Assembly: GCA_002127295.1 (NCBI GenBank)
Contig: NFUV01000002.1
Location: 62,001-126,000, forward strand
DNA: 64,000 bases
Direction of reading: 5' to 3'
Source of the DNA: Chitinophagaceae bacterium IBVUCB2
GTDB taxonomy: Bacteria > Bacteroidota > Bacteroidia > Chitinophagales > Chitinophagaceae
The notes under the pieces were generated by a model. The model was not told the DNA's origin and ran no database searches. It was given only the letters and a program-made list of their open reading frames with translations. The stretch's first letter is position 1. Each line of letters begins with the position of its first letter. Positions 1 to 8,300 of the stretch are shown here, one piece after another. The translations under genes and the position numbers were made by a program.

Positions 1-57
1 ACACACATTACCTTAAGTTCCTGATTATCCAGGTACAATAAAATACACAAAAAATAA

Positions 58-405
58 TTAGCGGGAAACCTGGAATTTGCCAGACTCAATGATCTTACCA
101 GTAGGATCAATCAATTGATAGATGTAAACACCACGATTAAAATCGGTGAGATTAACGGTAGTTTTTTCAGGCACATTGTTTACTTCATGTACTTTCTTAC
201 CTAACACACCGTTATAGATATGAATAGTAAGACCTCTTTTATAATTACTTTGTAAATCGAATGTTATGTAGCTGGTTGCGGGGTTGGGATATAATCTAAT
301 AATCCGGTCTCCTCCATCAGAAACTGGATTGTTCCTGGAAGACTGCGCCTGCGATTGCAAAGAAATCAACAGGATAAAGGATAATATGGGTATAATTCGT
401 CTCAA
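58..405 (-). CDS. small secreted protein consisting of a T9SS type A sorting domain
   Basis: This 115-residue protein has an N-terminal signal peptide (about residues 1-20, ending SLQSQAQ). Almost all of the rest is a type IX secretion C-terminal sorting domain, starting at the typical RLYPNPATSYITF and ending with a GVYIYQL...GKFQVSR strand. Such domains normally sit behind a large catalytic or adhesive region, and here there is none. The start codon is TTG at 405: no in-frame ATG exists between it and an upstream stop. A TAnnTTTG-like element (TAAATTTG, complement of 411-418) lies only 5 nt upstream, so the message could be nearly leaderless. It may be a real mini-cargo protein or the remnant of a longer gene. 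The family call is firm; the function is unknown. Confidence 0.7.
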   Translation of the reverse strand: MRRIIPILSFILLISLQSQAQSSRNNPVSDGGDRIIRLYPNPATSYITFDLQSNYKRGLTIHIYNGVLGKKVHEVNNVPEKTTVNLTDFNRGVYIYQLIDPTGKIIESGKFQVSR

Positions 406-537
406 CGAAACAAATTTACTTTTATTATTCGAAAAATAGGCCTAAAATTTTATCTATGCAACGTAAAAATACGATTTGTCAAAAATTGTTGTAAATCATT
501 GACTTGCAGTCCATAAATATTAAATTTTAACGAAATC

Positions 538-1008
538 TTATTGAAGAGCGGTAAGAGTTTCTTGAATTTTTGAAAAATTGGGAATTTCGCCTGCATTCTC
601 CAATACTTCAGCATATCGAATGATTCCTTCTTGATCTATTACAAAAGCAGATCTTTTTGAAACACCTTTCATGTTATACCCAAACATTTCATAGATAGAA
701 CCATATGCCCGTGAAGCTTCTTTATTAAAATCACTTAGTAATGTAAAATTGAGTTGTTGATCTTCTTTATACTTGGCTAATGTGTGCAAAGCATCAACAG
801 AAATACCAAATACTTTTGCATTAATGTTATTATACCAATTGATATTATCTCTTACAGAACAAAGCTCTTCAGTGCAGGTACTGGTAAAAGCAAGTGGAAA
901 AAAAAGCAATAAAATTGGCTGGCCTTTTAGTTCGGACAAGGTGATTTGTTTTTTTTCGCTGTCAAATAGAGTAAAATCAGGGGCTGTTTGTCCAACTTCG
1001 ATTTTCAT
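538..1008 (-). CDS. peroxiredoxin, BCP/PrxQ-like (AhpC/TSA family)
   Basis: A 156-residue thioredoxin-fold peroxidase that would reduce hydrogen peroxide and organic peroxides in the cytoplasm. The active-site loop reads PLAFTSTCTEELC: Cys45 is the peroxidatic cysteine in the PxxxTxxC motif, and Cys50 is five residues later, the spacing of the resolving cysteine in BCP/PrxQ enzymes. There is no signal peptide. It lies 77 bp downstream of an OxyR-type gene on the same strand. The gap carries a separate promoter candidate, so it may be transcribed both with oxyR and on its own. The genetic link to OxyR supports a role in peroxide defence. AhpE-like is the alternative subfamily name. Confidence 0.93.
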   Translation of the reverse strand: MKIEVGQTAPDFTLFDSEKKQITLSELKGQPILLLFFPLAFTSTCTEELCSVRDNINWYNNINAKVFGISVDALHTLAKYKEDQQLNFTLLSDFNKEASRAYGSIYEMFGYNMKGVSKRSAFVIDQEGIIRYAEVLENAGEIPNFSKIQETLTALQ

Positions 1009-1030
1009 ATATTGTAATTGATATTTTTAA

Positions 1031-1062
1031 AAAATATAAACCTGTCCGATCATAATAACAAA
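1031..1062 (-). promoter_or_regulatory. candidate promoter of the peroxiredoxin gene
   Basis: Read on the minus strand, TTTG (complement of 1059-1062) is followed after 20 nt by TATATTTT (complement of 1031-1038). This matches the Bacteroidota consensus TTTG / TAnnTTTG at all but the last base of the -7 element. The start codon at 1008 is about 20 nt beyond the expected transcription start. This is inferred from consensus only. Confidence 0.5.
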
Positions 1063-1085
1063 GTGTTTAATAAACAGTTCACCTT

Positions 1086-2021
1086 TTATACAGGAATAAT
1101 ATTTGGACTCTTGTTTTTGGTGATTTTGTTTGGAATTGCATCTATGATTTCTCTCTTTAAAGCCTCAATCATTCTTTTCTTTAGAAAATCACGGTGTGTA
1201 ACAATACTTACCTCCCGCATCGGAATTGGCTTTTTGAATTGCCGGACCAATTTTTTCTGTTTCGGAGAAAGTTCCAGAATCGCAAGTTCTGGCAGAATAG
1301 TTATACCATCATTTAATTCCACCAGTCTTCTCAGTGTTTCCAGGCTTCCGGCTTCGTAATCAAAATGGCTTCCTTCGGCGCTGGCTTTACGTAGTTGACA
1401 AAGATTTGCAATCTGTGTCCGGAAGCAATGACCTTCTTCTAATAACCATAATTTGTTAGGGTCAATATCAGTCGGCAGCACATATGTTTTTTTGTATGCG
1501 GCATTTTTTGGGGATATATAAGCTACCATTTCTTCATAAAATAAAACTGTTTCTTTCATTCCAGCTTCATTAAGAGGAGTAACAAGGATGCCGGTATCTA
1601 TTCTTCCTTCCCTTAACCGGCTAATGATCGTATCCGTTGTCATTTCATTTATAATAAGTTTAATCAGCGGGTATTTTTTTGTGAAGGATGGAATAAACAA
1701 CGGTAAAAGATATGGTGCCAATGTAGGAATGATAGCCACTTTTAGTTCGCCGGCCAGCACACCTTTTTTTAATTGTAAAAAATCAGAAAGGCTGTTTCTT
1801 TCTTCAATAATTTTTTTTGCATATGCTATAACTTCTGTACCGATGGCCGTGGGTATTACCGGTTGTTTACTCCGGTCGAAAATACGAATACCCAATTCCT
1901 CTTCCAGTTTATGTAATTGCATACTTAATGTTGGTTGGGTAACATAGCTGGCAGCAGCAGCTTTGGCAAAATGGCGATAGGTATCAACCGCTATTGCATA
2001 TTCAAGCTGGGTAAAGGTCAT
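1086..2021 (-). CDS. oxyR: LysR-family hydrogen peroxide sensor OxyR
   Basis: A 311-residue LysR regulator. An N-terminal winged helix-turn-helix (about residues 1-60, with TQPTLSMQLHKLEEELG) is followed by a two-lobed effector domain from about residue 90. The segment LLEEGHCFRTQIANLC places cysteines at 199 and 208. This is the disulfide-forming redox pair of OxyR, with the same spacing and numbering as I recall for the E. coli protein. Oxidation of that pair would switch the protein to activate peroxide-defence genes. The downstream peroxiredoxin is an obvious target. A palindrome fitting the OxyR box lies just upstream of its own start, suggesting autoregulation. It starts at ATG 2021. 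Confidence 0.93.
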   Translation of the reverse strand: MTFTQLEYAIAVDTYRHFAKAAAASYVTQPTLSMQLHKLEEELGIRIFDRSKQPVIPTAIGTEVIAYAKKIIEERNSLSDFLQLKKGVLAGELKVAIIPTLAPYLLPLFIPSFTKKYPLIKLIINEMTTDTIISRLREGRIDTGILVTPLNEAGMKETVLFYEEMVAYISPKNAAYKKTYVLPTDIDPNKLWLLEEGHCFRTQIANLCQLRKASAEGSHFDYEAGSLETLRRLVELNDGITILPELAILELSPKQKKLVRQFKKPIPMREVSIVTHRDFLKKRMIEALKREIIDAIPNKITKNKSPNIIPV

Positions 2022-2024
2022 GAT

Positions 2025-2039
2025 ATAGAAATTTTCTAT
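2025..2039. promoter_or_regulatory. OxyR/LysR operator palindrome (ATAG-N7-CTAT)
   Basis: ATAGAAATTTTCTAT is a perfect 15-bp odd palindrome ending 3 bp before the oxyR start codon. It fits both the general LysR T-N11-A rule and the OxyR half-site ATAG-N7-CTAT. The position where a second half-site would be expected (2047-2061) is only weakly similar. The placement fits negative autoregulation. Confidence 0.6.
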
Positions 2040-2098
2040 TTAATCATGAAGTTATTCATTGTTGGCTATAAATGGTTTCTGATGGCGGAATGATACAA

Positions 2099-3115
2099 TC
2101 AGAATCGGGGACAAAGAAGATATTCCCCCTTTTCTTTTCTGAAAGCTCTGTATGAAACAGATAATTCAACGCCGCCCCTTCCATAGCTTGAAGGTTTCAA
2201 TTTTGAAATGTTTACATCATAGCTTAGGGAAACAGAAAAAGGAGTGTAGTCGATTTTTATGGCTGGTATTAATGCATCATTCCATCTTAGAAAAGCACCT
2301 GCATGTATCGTGTAATCCGGATTGTCCATATCGTCTCCTAGTTTTAAGCCTCCCATTGCACCTGCAACGGTCTCCGAAAAACCTCCTTGGAGTGATTGGT
2401 CAGCTTGTACAGTTATATAAGCGTTTTCTGAAACACTGAATCGAAGGCCTCCGGAAAAAACTAATTTAGGATATAGCTCTATACTGCTGTTGCGGTAAAA
2501 AGAATTGTTAGGCCGGTTGAAATGATGATAGGCTGCGCCAATGAAATAATTGTTATTGGGATTATAGTTTAAGTTTGAATTGTAACTGATGCCCACACTT
2601 CCATCCAGATAATTGTATTGAGTATTGGCGAAATTTTCCCCAATGCCGCCTCCACCATATTGACTATTCGTAGTAGCTTTTGAAGGATCAAAACGACGCT
2701 GCACCCAACCGCCCATAAAACCTAATGACAGGTAACGATTGTTTTCATTGCTAAGTGATTTGTGATAATTTAATACTGGCAATACATGAGCAGAAGTCCA
2801 GCCGATAGTTCCTGCTTTATCATACAGTATTTGCATTCCTGTTGTTAAAAAATCATTGCTTTTTCCAACCGGAATTTTATATTCTGCATTTACTGAACCT
2901 GTCCGGTAGGCATTAGTTACACTATTCCATTGATCCCGGTAAACAGCCTGTACTCTGATATCTCCTGTAAAAATGCCGGCGAGAGAAGGGTTTCTCCAAA
3001 GTGGTGCTTCATAGAATTGTGAAAAATGGATATCCTGTGCACACACTGTTTGTTGCAAGCAAAAAACAATCGCAAGCGAAGAGAAAATATTTTTTATAAC
3101 TGCCACGGTTCTCAT
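2099..3115 (-). CDS. PorP/SprF family type IX secretion outer-membrane protein
   Basis: A 338-residue protein with a signal peptide (about 1-26, ending TVCAQ). The family-typical opening DIHFSQFYEAPLWRNPSLAG follows at once, then a run of amphipathic beta strands ending in an aromatic residue (CPRF). Members form outer-membrane barrels linked to T9SS and gliding; SprF-like paralogues are usually encoded next to a large PKD or SprB-like protein and help that protein reach the surface. Here it starts 1 bp after the stop of the 1480-residue PKD protein, so the two are almost certainly co-transcribed and work as a pair. No other T9SS core component is in the window. Confidence 0.9.
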   Translation of the reverse strand: MRTVAVIKNIFSSLAIVFCLQQTVCAQDIHFSQFYEAPLWRNPSLAGIFTGDIRVQAVYRDQWNSVTNAYRTGSVNAEYKIPVGKSNDFLTTGMQILYDKAGTIGWTSAHVLPVLNYHKSLSNENNRYLSLGFMGGWVQRRFDPSKATTNSQYGGGGIGENFANTQYNYLDGSVGISYNSNLNYNPNNNYFIGAAYHHFNRPNNSFYRNSSIELYPKLVFSGGLRFSVSENAYITVQADQSLQGGFSETVAGAMGGLKLGDDMDNPDYTIHAGAFLRWNDALIPAIKIDYTPFSVSLSYDVNISKLKPSSYGRGGVELSVSYRAFRKEKGEYLLCPRF

Positions 3116-3116
3116 A

Positions 3117-6100
3117 TTATAGGATCAATGCAATATTTCCATTGAGTTTGATTATATCTCCATTTTCACAAAATACTTCAGCCTGGTACACATATACATC
3201 TGGCTGTGCTTTTTTGCCTTTAAAGGTTCCATCCCATCCATAAGATGCATCGTTAACCGGAAAATTTTGCTTCTCAAAAACTACTTCGCCCCAGCGATTA
3301 AAAATGCGCAAAAACTTTGTTCTTGCCAACCCAATACCTCTTGGATAGAATACATCATTGCTTCCATCAGCATTGGGAGAAAAAGTATTTGGGATAAACA
3401 GGTTTGATTGCTGACATAAAACCTGGACAACAATGTTGCCATAATTACGGCAACCATTTACATCAGAAAATATTACCTGGTAGTTAGTATTAAAACTTGG
3501 TCCCGCTTCCGGATTGGCACAATTTGTACAACTAAGTCCCGTAACAGGTGTCCATGACCAGGTGATAACATTGGGTGTATATACCGCTGGAATAATAGCA
3601 GGAAATCCAGCTTGTATTGTTAATGTAGGGGGCATGGTCACAGTCGGCAAAGGATTTACAAGAATATTTTGTGTAGTGGTATCCCTGCAACCGCTACTAT
3701 TGGTAGCAATAGCTGTAATGGTGAATGTACCTGCTTGCAGGTATCGCTGCGCTACGGGGTCCTCCAGATTTGAAGTGTTTCCATTCGGGAAAGTCCATTG
3801 CCAAGTAACTACTGAAGTGTCAGGTTGAAGGAAAATACCAGAATGTAGCAGTGAAGAATTTACGCATACTACCGTATCACCTGCTATATCAATTAGTGGT
3901 CGTTGTACTACAGCAATATAATTTGGTTTTGTCAAAGTATCACGACAACCACCTTGTGTAAGAATAGTCAATTGTACAGAATAAAGACCCGGTGCAGCGT
4001 AGGTATATGTCGGGTTTTGTAAAGTAGAAGTACCGCCATCTCCGAAATCCCAGTTAAAACTGGTGATCGGGTCATTGAAAATAGTAGAGTCGCTGAAATT
4101 AGCTGTACCAAAATCACAGAATAAACTATCATCTACTCCAAAATTTGCCGTTGCACCAATTACAAAGACTGTATCAAGACCTTGTAAAGGAATTATACAG
4201 CCAGAAGGATCGGTCATGATTATTTTTGGCAAAAAATTTCCAAAGGAACTATATATATGATTTGTAGTTGGTGTTGTTGTAGTTTCTGTATAGCCGTCAC
4301 CAAAATCCCAATAGTAGGACGAAATTGTCGCAGCTGTAAGAATATTAAGACTTACGTCCAAAGGTTTACAACCTCCGATAGGCAGATAGTCAATTCTTGA
4401 CCCAGCGGTGTCATCTAACACTATGGTATGAAAGGCAGAATCCAAACAGCCCCCCGGACTGGTAATAAGAAGTTTAACAGTATATGTACCGGGTGTTGAA
4501 TAAAAATGGACTGGATTGTTTAATGTAGAATTGCCTTCACCGGTACCAAAATCCCAAACCACAGAAGTATAAAAAGTAGATGTGTTGGTAAACTGAACTT
4601 CAAGCGGTACACAGGAACTTATTGAATCGCTGACGGTAAAGCTGGCGTCAGGTTCAGCAACACGTATATAAGCAACTTTGGTTATTGAATCAGCACATCC
4701 GAAAGCATCATCTATCCGGAGTTTTACATCATAAATTCCTGTTGCGGCATAAGAGTGGGTAGGAGATGTAAGGTTAGAAGTACCACCATCGCCAAAGTCC
4801 CATTGACTTGTAAAGCCTGCGGGTGAAGAAGTGTTGGTAAAAGTAACAATGCCACCAGGACAGGAAAGAGTATCAGCCGTAATAAAATTCGGTATGGGAT
4901 CCGTAGCATTAATTAAGTTAGTCAGGGTTATACTATCACGACAACCAGCGGCATCAGTAATAATTAGTTTTACTGAATAAACTCCGGTTGTATTATAAGT
5001 ATGTTGAAAAGGCGGTGCAGCAAAATTTTGAATAAAGCCATCACCAAAGTTCCATTGCCAGTTCGTAATTGCATTTATACCATCGGTTACTGACAGATCA
5101 TTAAACGTCGTTGTAAAGCCGGTGCAACCAGCAGTATTTGTAGCATCAAAATTTGCTGTCGGTCCATTAATGCGTATATAATTTGTTTTTGTCCTTGAAT
5201 CCTGACATCCGTTTATATCTAATGTTGTTAGTGTTACGGTATAAGTGCCTGCAGTAGTATAAGTATGTGATATTACCGGGCTGGGAACTGTTACCAATGG
5301 AGAACCATCACCAAAATCCCAGGTATAAGAAACAATATTGGCTGTATTAATGCCCGTTGCCTGGAAGTTAATCTGCGAAATTTTACAGACAGAAGTTTGA
5401 TCGGCAATAAAATCAGGATTCTCGTCAACCGAATTGACTGTTTGGGTAACTGAATGTGTACATGTTCCATTAGTAACAGTGAGGGTTACACTATATACAC
5501 CTAATGCCGGAAAAATATGGGTGGGACTTTGTGTATTATCTAGTGGCGAGCCGTCTCCAAAATCCCATGTCCAGGTTAGCGGTGATAATGCGGGATTAAC
5601 AATTGACTGATCTGTAAAAATAAAACGAAGACGATTATTACAATCAGGTGTAATTGCAAACCTTGCAATAGGTGGCAGTACTTGTATGTAATTGAGTTTG
5701 ATTAGTGTATCGGGGCAGCCATTGTTGGTGGCAATTAACTGAACATCAAAGAAACCAGTATCCTGGTAATTATAAGTAGGATTTTGTAATGTTGAGCTAC
5801 CACCGTCACCAAAATCCCATAACCATTCATCTACAGTAGATGGTGTAGAAAGATCTGTAAACTGAACCGCTCTTGTTGCACAAACAACTAATGGCGATGC
5901 TGTAAAATCAGCTGTAGGTTTTGATCCTGTTCTTACGGCACTATTAATTATTAAAGTGTCTCGGCACCCACCGCTTGTTGTAATTACCAATCTTACATTA
6001 TACGTTCCTTGAAGCGGATAGGTATGCGTAGGAAATTGGTTAAAATCAAGCGGAGATCCATCCCCAAAATCCCATTCATAGGAAGTGACAACGTCCAATG

Positions 6101-7559
6101 CTGTAATAACTGGTATAGGATTAATAGTAAAAGGAATACAACCTCTCGCTGGCAAACCAGTAATATTAATTATTGCTCTTTGAATATTTATATAGGCAGG
6201 CTTAACAATGGTGTCGGTACAGCCAAACCCATTTGTGACAATTAGAGTTACATCAAAATTGCCATAGGCAGTATAGGTATGTGATGGGTTTTGTAATGTA
6301 GAAGTCCCCCCATCTCCAAAGTCCCATTGCCAACCCGTAGCACCTCCGGTTGTTAAATCCTGGAAGTTAACGGTGAGTGGTGGTTCACACTTCGAAGTAA
6401 TTGGCGCTGAAAAATCGGCAACGGGTCTTGGGTTTACAGTGATGGTATTCGTGGAAGAATCCAGACAGGAAGTGAAATTGCTATATACTTTTACTGTATA
6501 AGTTCCGGGAACTGAGTAGGTATGTGTTGCCGTAAGCCCTGTAGCTGTACCGCCATCACCAAAATCCCATGAAGAAGATACGGGAACTGGTAAGGATGTA
6601 TTGGTAAAAGTTGCGGACTCATTTACACAAATACTTGTGGGACCTGTAAATGCAGTTGTAAAGTTTCCAATAATTATGGGTGCACTTCGAAAGGTGTCTA
6701 CACAACCAGCAGTACTTCGTGCAATTAACGTCACTACAAATGTGCCGTTTGCTGTATAAGTATGAATTGGATTTGTAGCAGTGGAAATGGGAGAGCCGTC
6801 ACCAAAATCCCATTCGTAGCTCAAAGTAGGTGGGCCGGTCGTGGCATTAGTAAAACTAATATTAGCCGGAGCTCTGCAGACTGTAGCTTGTGAATTAGTA
6901 AAATCAGCTGTTACTCCAGTCGTAACCCTTATATAATTTGGACGGCTAATTACCTTTACACATCCTTTATCGTTAGTTACTCTTAGTGTAACTGTAAAAT
7001 TACCTGCTGTCTCGTAAGTGGCCTCGGGATTTTGTAATGATGAGGTTACCCCGTTTCCAAAATCCCATGCCCATGTTACATTGTTATTTCCAACTCCTGC
7101 TGTTGAGAGATCGGTGAATTGAACCTTTAATGGGAAACAGCCGGCAACACTACTGGCCGAAAAGTTTACAGTGGGAGGCTCCCAAACCGTGATGTAGCTA
7201 GTACGAACTAAAGTATTTGAACCAGTAGCATTGGTAGCCGTAAGTGTAACTGTATAAGTGCCGGGTGTAAAATAGGTTGCTGTAGGATGTTGAAGTGTAG
7301 AGGTATTTCCATTTCCAAAATTCCAGTTCCACGAAGTAGGATTTCCTGTTGATTGATCCCGAAACGTAACAATTAATGGAGAGCATCCAGCTATAGGGGT
7401 ACCGGTAAAATTAGCGGATGGCGCCTGGGCTGATACTGATGTAATCCCAATAACAATGGCAATGGATAAAGCAATCAGTTTTGTAAGGATATGGTTCGTG
7501 TGTGACCTCAATACGATAACCGGTTTGATAGTTTTTATAAAAACGTTTCCTTCTGGCAA
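3117..7559 (-). CDS. giant PKD-repeat surface protein with gliding-motility-type C-terminal domain
   Basis: A 1480-residue secreted protein: signal peptide (cleavage near SVSA|Q), then about 15 tandem PKD-like domains of about 80-95 residues, each marked by a WDFGDG-type motif (first two WNFGNG/WDFGNG, twelfth WDFGTG, last WTFPNG). It ends with a gliding-motility-associated (type B) C-terminal domain from about 1388 (FIPNTFSPNADGSNDVF, FNRWGEVVF, GWDGTFKG). PKD arrays form elongated beta-sandwich stalks used as adhesins or polysaccharide binders. The C-terminal domain marks it for T9SS export, probably with the adjacent PorP/SprF protein. The given start is TTG; a second TTG at 7511 would give a tidier signal peptide, and no in-frame ATG exists before the mature region. 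Confidence 0.92.
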   Translation of the reverse strand: MPEGNVFIKTIKPVIVLRSHTNHILTKLIALSIAIVIGITSVSAQAPSANFTGTPIAGCSPLIVTFRDQSTGNPTSWNWNFGNGNTSTLQHPTATYFTPGTYTVTLTATNATGSNTLVRTSYITVWEPPTVNFSASSVAGCFPLKVQFTDLSTAGVGNNNVTWAWDFGNGVTSSLQNPEATYETAGNFTVTLRVTNDKGCVKVISRPNYIRVTTGVTADFTNSQATVCRAPANISFTNATTGPPTLSYEWDFGDGSPISTATNPIHTYTANGTFVVTLIARSTAGCVDTFRSAPIIIGNFTTAFTGPTSICVNESATFTNTSLPVPVSSSWDFGDGGTATGLTATHTYSVPGTYTVKVYSNFTSCLDSSTNTITVNPRPVADFSAPITSKCEPPLTVNFQDLTTGGATGWQWDFGDGGTSTLQNPSHTYTAYGNFDVTLIVTNGFGCTDTIVKPAYINIQRAIINITGLPARGCIPFTINPIPVITALDVVTSYEWDFGDGSPLDFNQFPTHTYPLQGTYNVRLVITTSGGCRDTLIINSAVRTGSKPTADFTASPLVVCATRAVQFTDLSTPSTVDEWLWDFGDGGSSTLQNPTYNYQDTGFFDVQLIATNNGCPDTLIKLNYIQVLPPIARFAITPDCNNRLRFIFTDQSIVNPALSPLTWTWDFGDGSPLDNTQSPTHIFPALGVYSVTLTVTNGTCTHSVTQTVNSVDENPDFIADQTSVCKISQINFQATGINTANIVSYTWDFGDGSPLVTVPSPVISHTYTTAGTYTVTLTTLDINGCQDSRTKTNYIRINGPTANFDATNTAGCTGFTTTFNDLSVTDGINAITNWQWNFGDGFIQNFAAPPFQHTYNTTGVYSVKLIITDAAGCRDSITLTNLINATDPIPNFITADTLSCPGGIVTFTNTSSPAGFTSQWDFGDGGTSNLTSPTHSYAATGIYDVKLRIDDAFGCADSITKVAYIRVAEPDASFTVSDSISSCVPLEVQFTNTSTFYTSVVWDFGTGEGNSTLNNPVHFYSTPGTYTVKLLITSPGGCLDSAFHTIVLDDTAGSRIDYLPIGGCKPLDVSLNILTAATISSYYWDFGDGYTETTTTPTTNHIYSSFGNFLPKIIMTDPSGCIIPLQGLDTVFVIGATANFGVDDSLFCDFGTANFSDSTIFNDPITSFNWDFGDGGTSTLQNPTYTYAAPGLYSVQLTILTQGGCRDTLTKPNYIAVVQRPLIDIAGDTVVCVNSSLLHSGIFLQPDTSVVTWQWTFPNGNTSNLEDPVAQRYLQAGTFTITAIATNSSGCRDTTTQNILVNPLPTVTMPPTLTIQAGFPAIIPAVYTPNVITWSWTPVTGLSCTNCANPEAGPSFNTNYQVIFSDVNGCRNYGNIVVQVLCQQSNLFIPNTFSPNADGSNDVFYPRGIGLARTKFLRIFNRWGEVVFEKQNFPVNDASYGWDGTFKGKKAQPDVYVYQAEVFCENGDIIKLNGNIALIL

Positions 7560-7733
7560 AAATTACTCATAGCGGGCTAAATAATTTATATTAACCATAA
7601 TGCCATCAAAAAAATCTGGACCTTGCTACGAAATCAGCTTTTGACTTTGTATATCAAAGCATTGCCTTAAGAGTTAAGTTTAAAGACTAGGACGGATTTG
7701 TCAACAAATGTAGTGAAGAAATATGTATTGGCT

Positions 7734-8147
7734 TTATTCTTTGTCGAGACGCATCGATTTGGTTTCGGCCCCCACAGTTTGGGTAGCAACCACAAAAGTC
7801 CAGCTGTTGTTGGTAATTTGCCAGCTGCCGTTAATTAATGAAAGAGGGTAGGCTGGCGAAGTAAAGTTTGCATAAGTGGTCATATTAGCCGCATCGCCAT
7901 TCCAGGTACCTGTTTTTTCAACAACACCATTTTTAATAGCATCTACATTTTTGGGATTGTTGTAATATTTAAATCTGTATGTAGCAAAATCAGCAGTAAT
8001 ATTTGTTCCGTTATGAACAAAATTGCTAACCTTCCACTGCCCATCAGTCATGGCTTTAATTACAAGGTCTTCTTGTATATTTTCAATGGTTTTTTTGCAA
8101 CCGGTAAGCAGGGTGGCAAATAGCATAAGAATGAGAATATTTTTCAT
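7734..8147 (-). CDS. small lipoprotein, lipocalin-like size, unknown function
   Basis: A 137-residue protein with a lipoprotein signal (LFATLLTGC, lipid-modified cysteine at 17). The mature part has the layout GQWKVSNFVHNGTNIT...TGTWNGD...WQITNNSWTFV, which resembles the small lipocalin-like/DUF lipoproteins common in Bacteroidota: a short beta-barrel that starts with a W-x-V strand. It is probably anchored in the periplasmic or outer face of a membrane. It is transcribed alone, with a 174-bp gap to the PKD gene downstream and divergent from the next gene. No catalytic motif is visible, and the ligand cannot be named. Confidence 0.7.
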   Translation of the reverse strand: MKNILILMLFATLLTGCKKTIENIQEDLVIKAMTDGQWKVSNFVHNGTNITADFATYRFKYYNNPKNVDAIKNGVVEKTGTWNGDAANMTTYANFTSPAYPLSLINGSWQITNNSWTFVVATQTVGAETKSMRLDKE

Positions 8148-8300
8148 ACGGAATCTTGATTGAACACAAATTAGTCATATTTCGGAGCCTAGGCAAGCAT
8201 TAATTACGATAACGTTAAAAAAAGAGTTTTTACGCAGCAAAAGATATTGCTTTTGTAGCTTAGCAACTTAAGTGGATTTTAATTATTTTAATCATAACTA

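Noticed and set aside
3514-6245. Several long antisense frames inside the PKD gene
   Set aside because: They are shadows of a repetitive coding sequence; no start signal, domain or codon pattern supports them.
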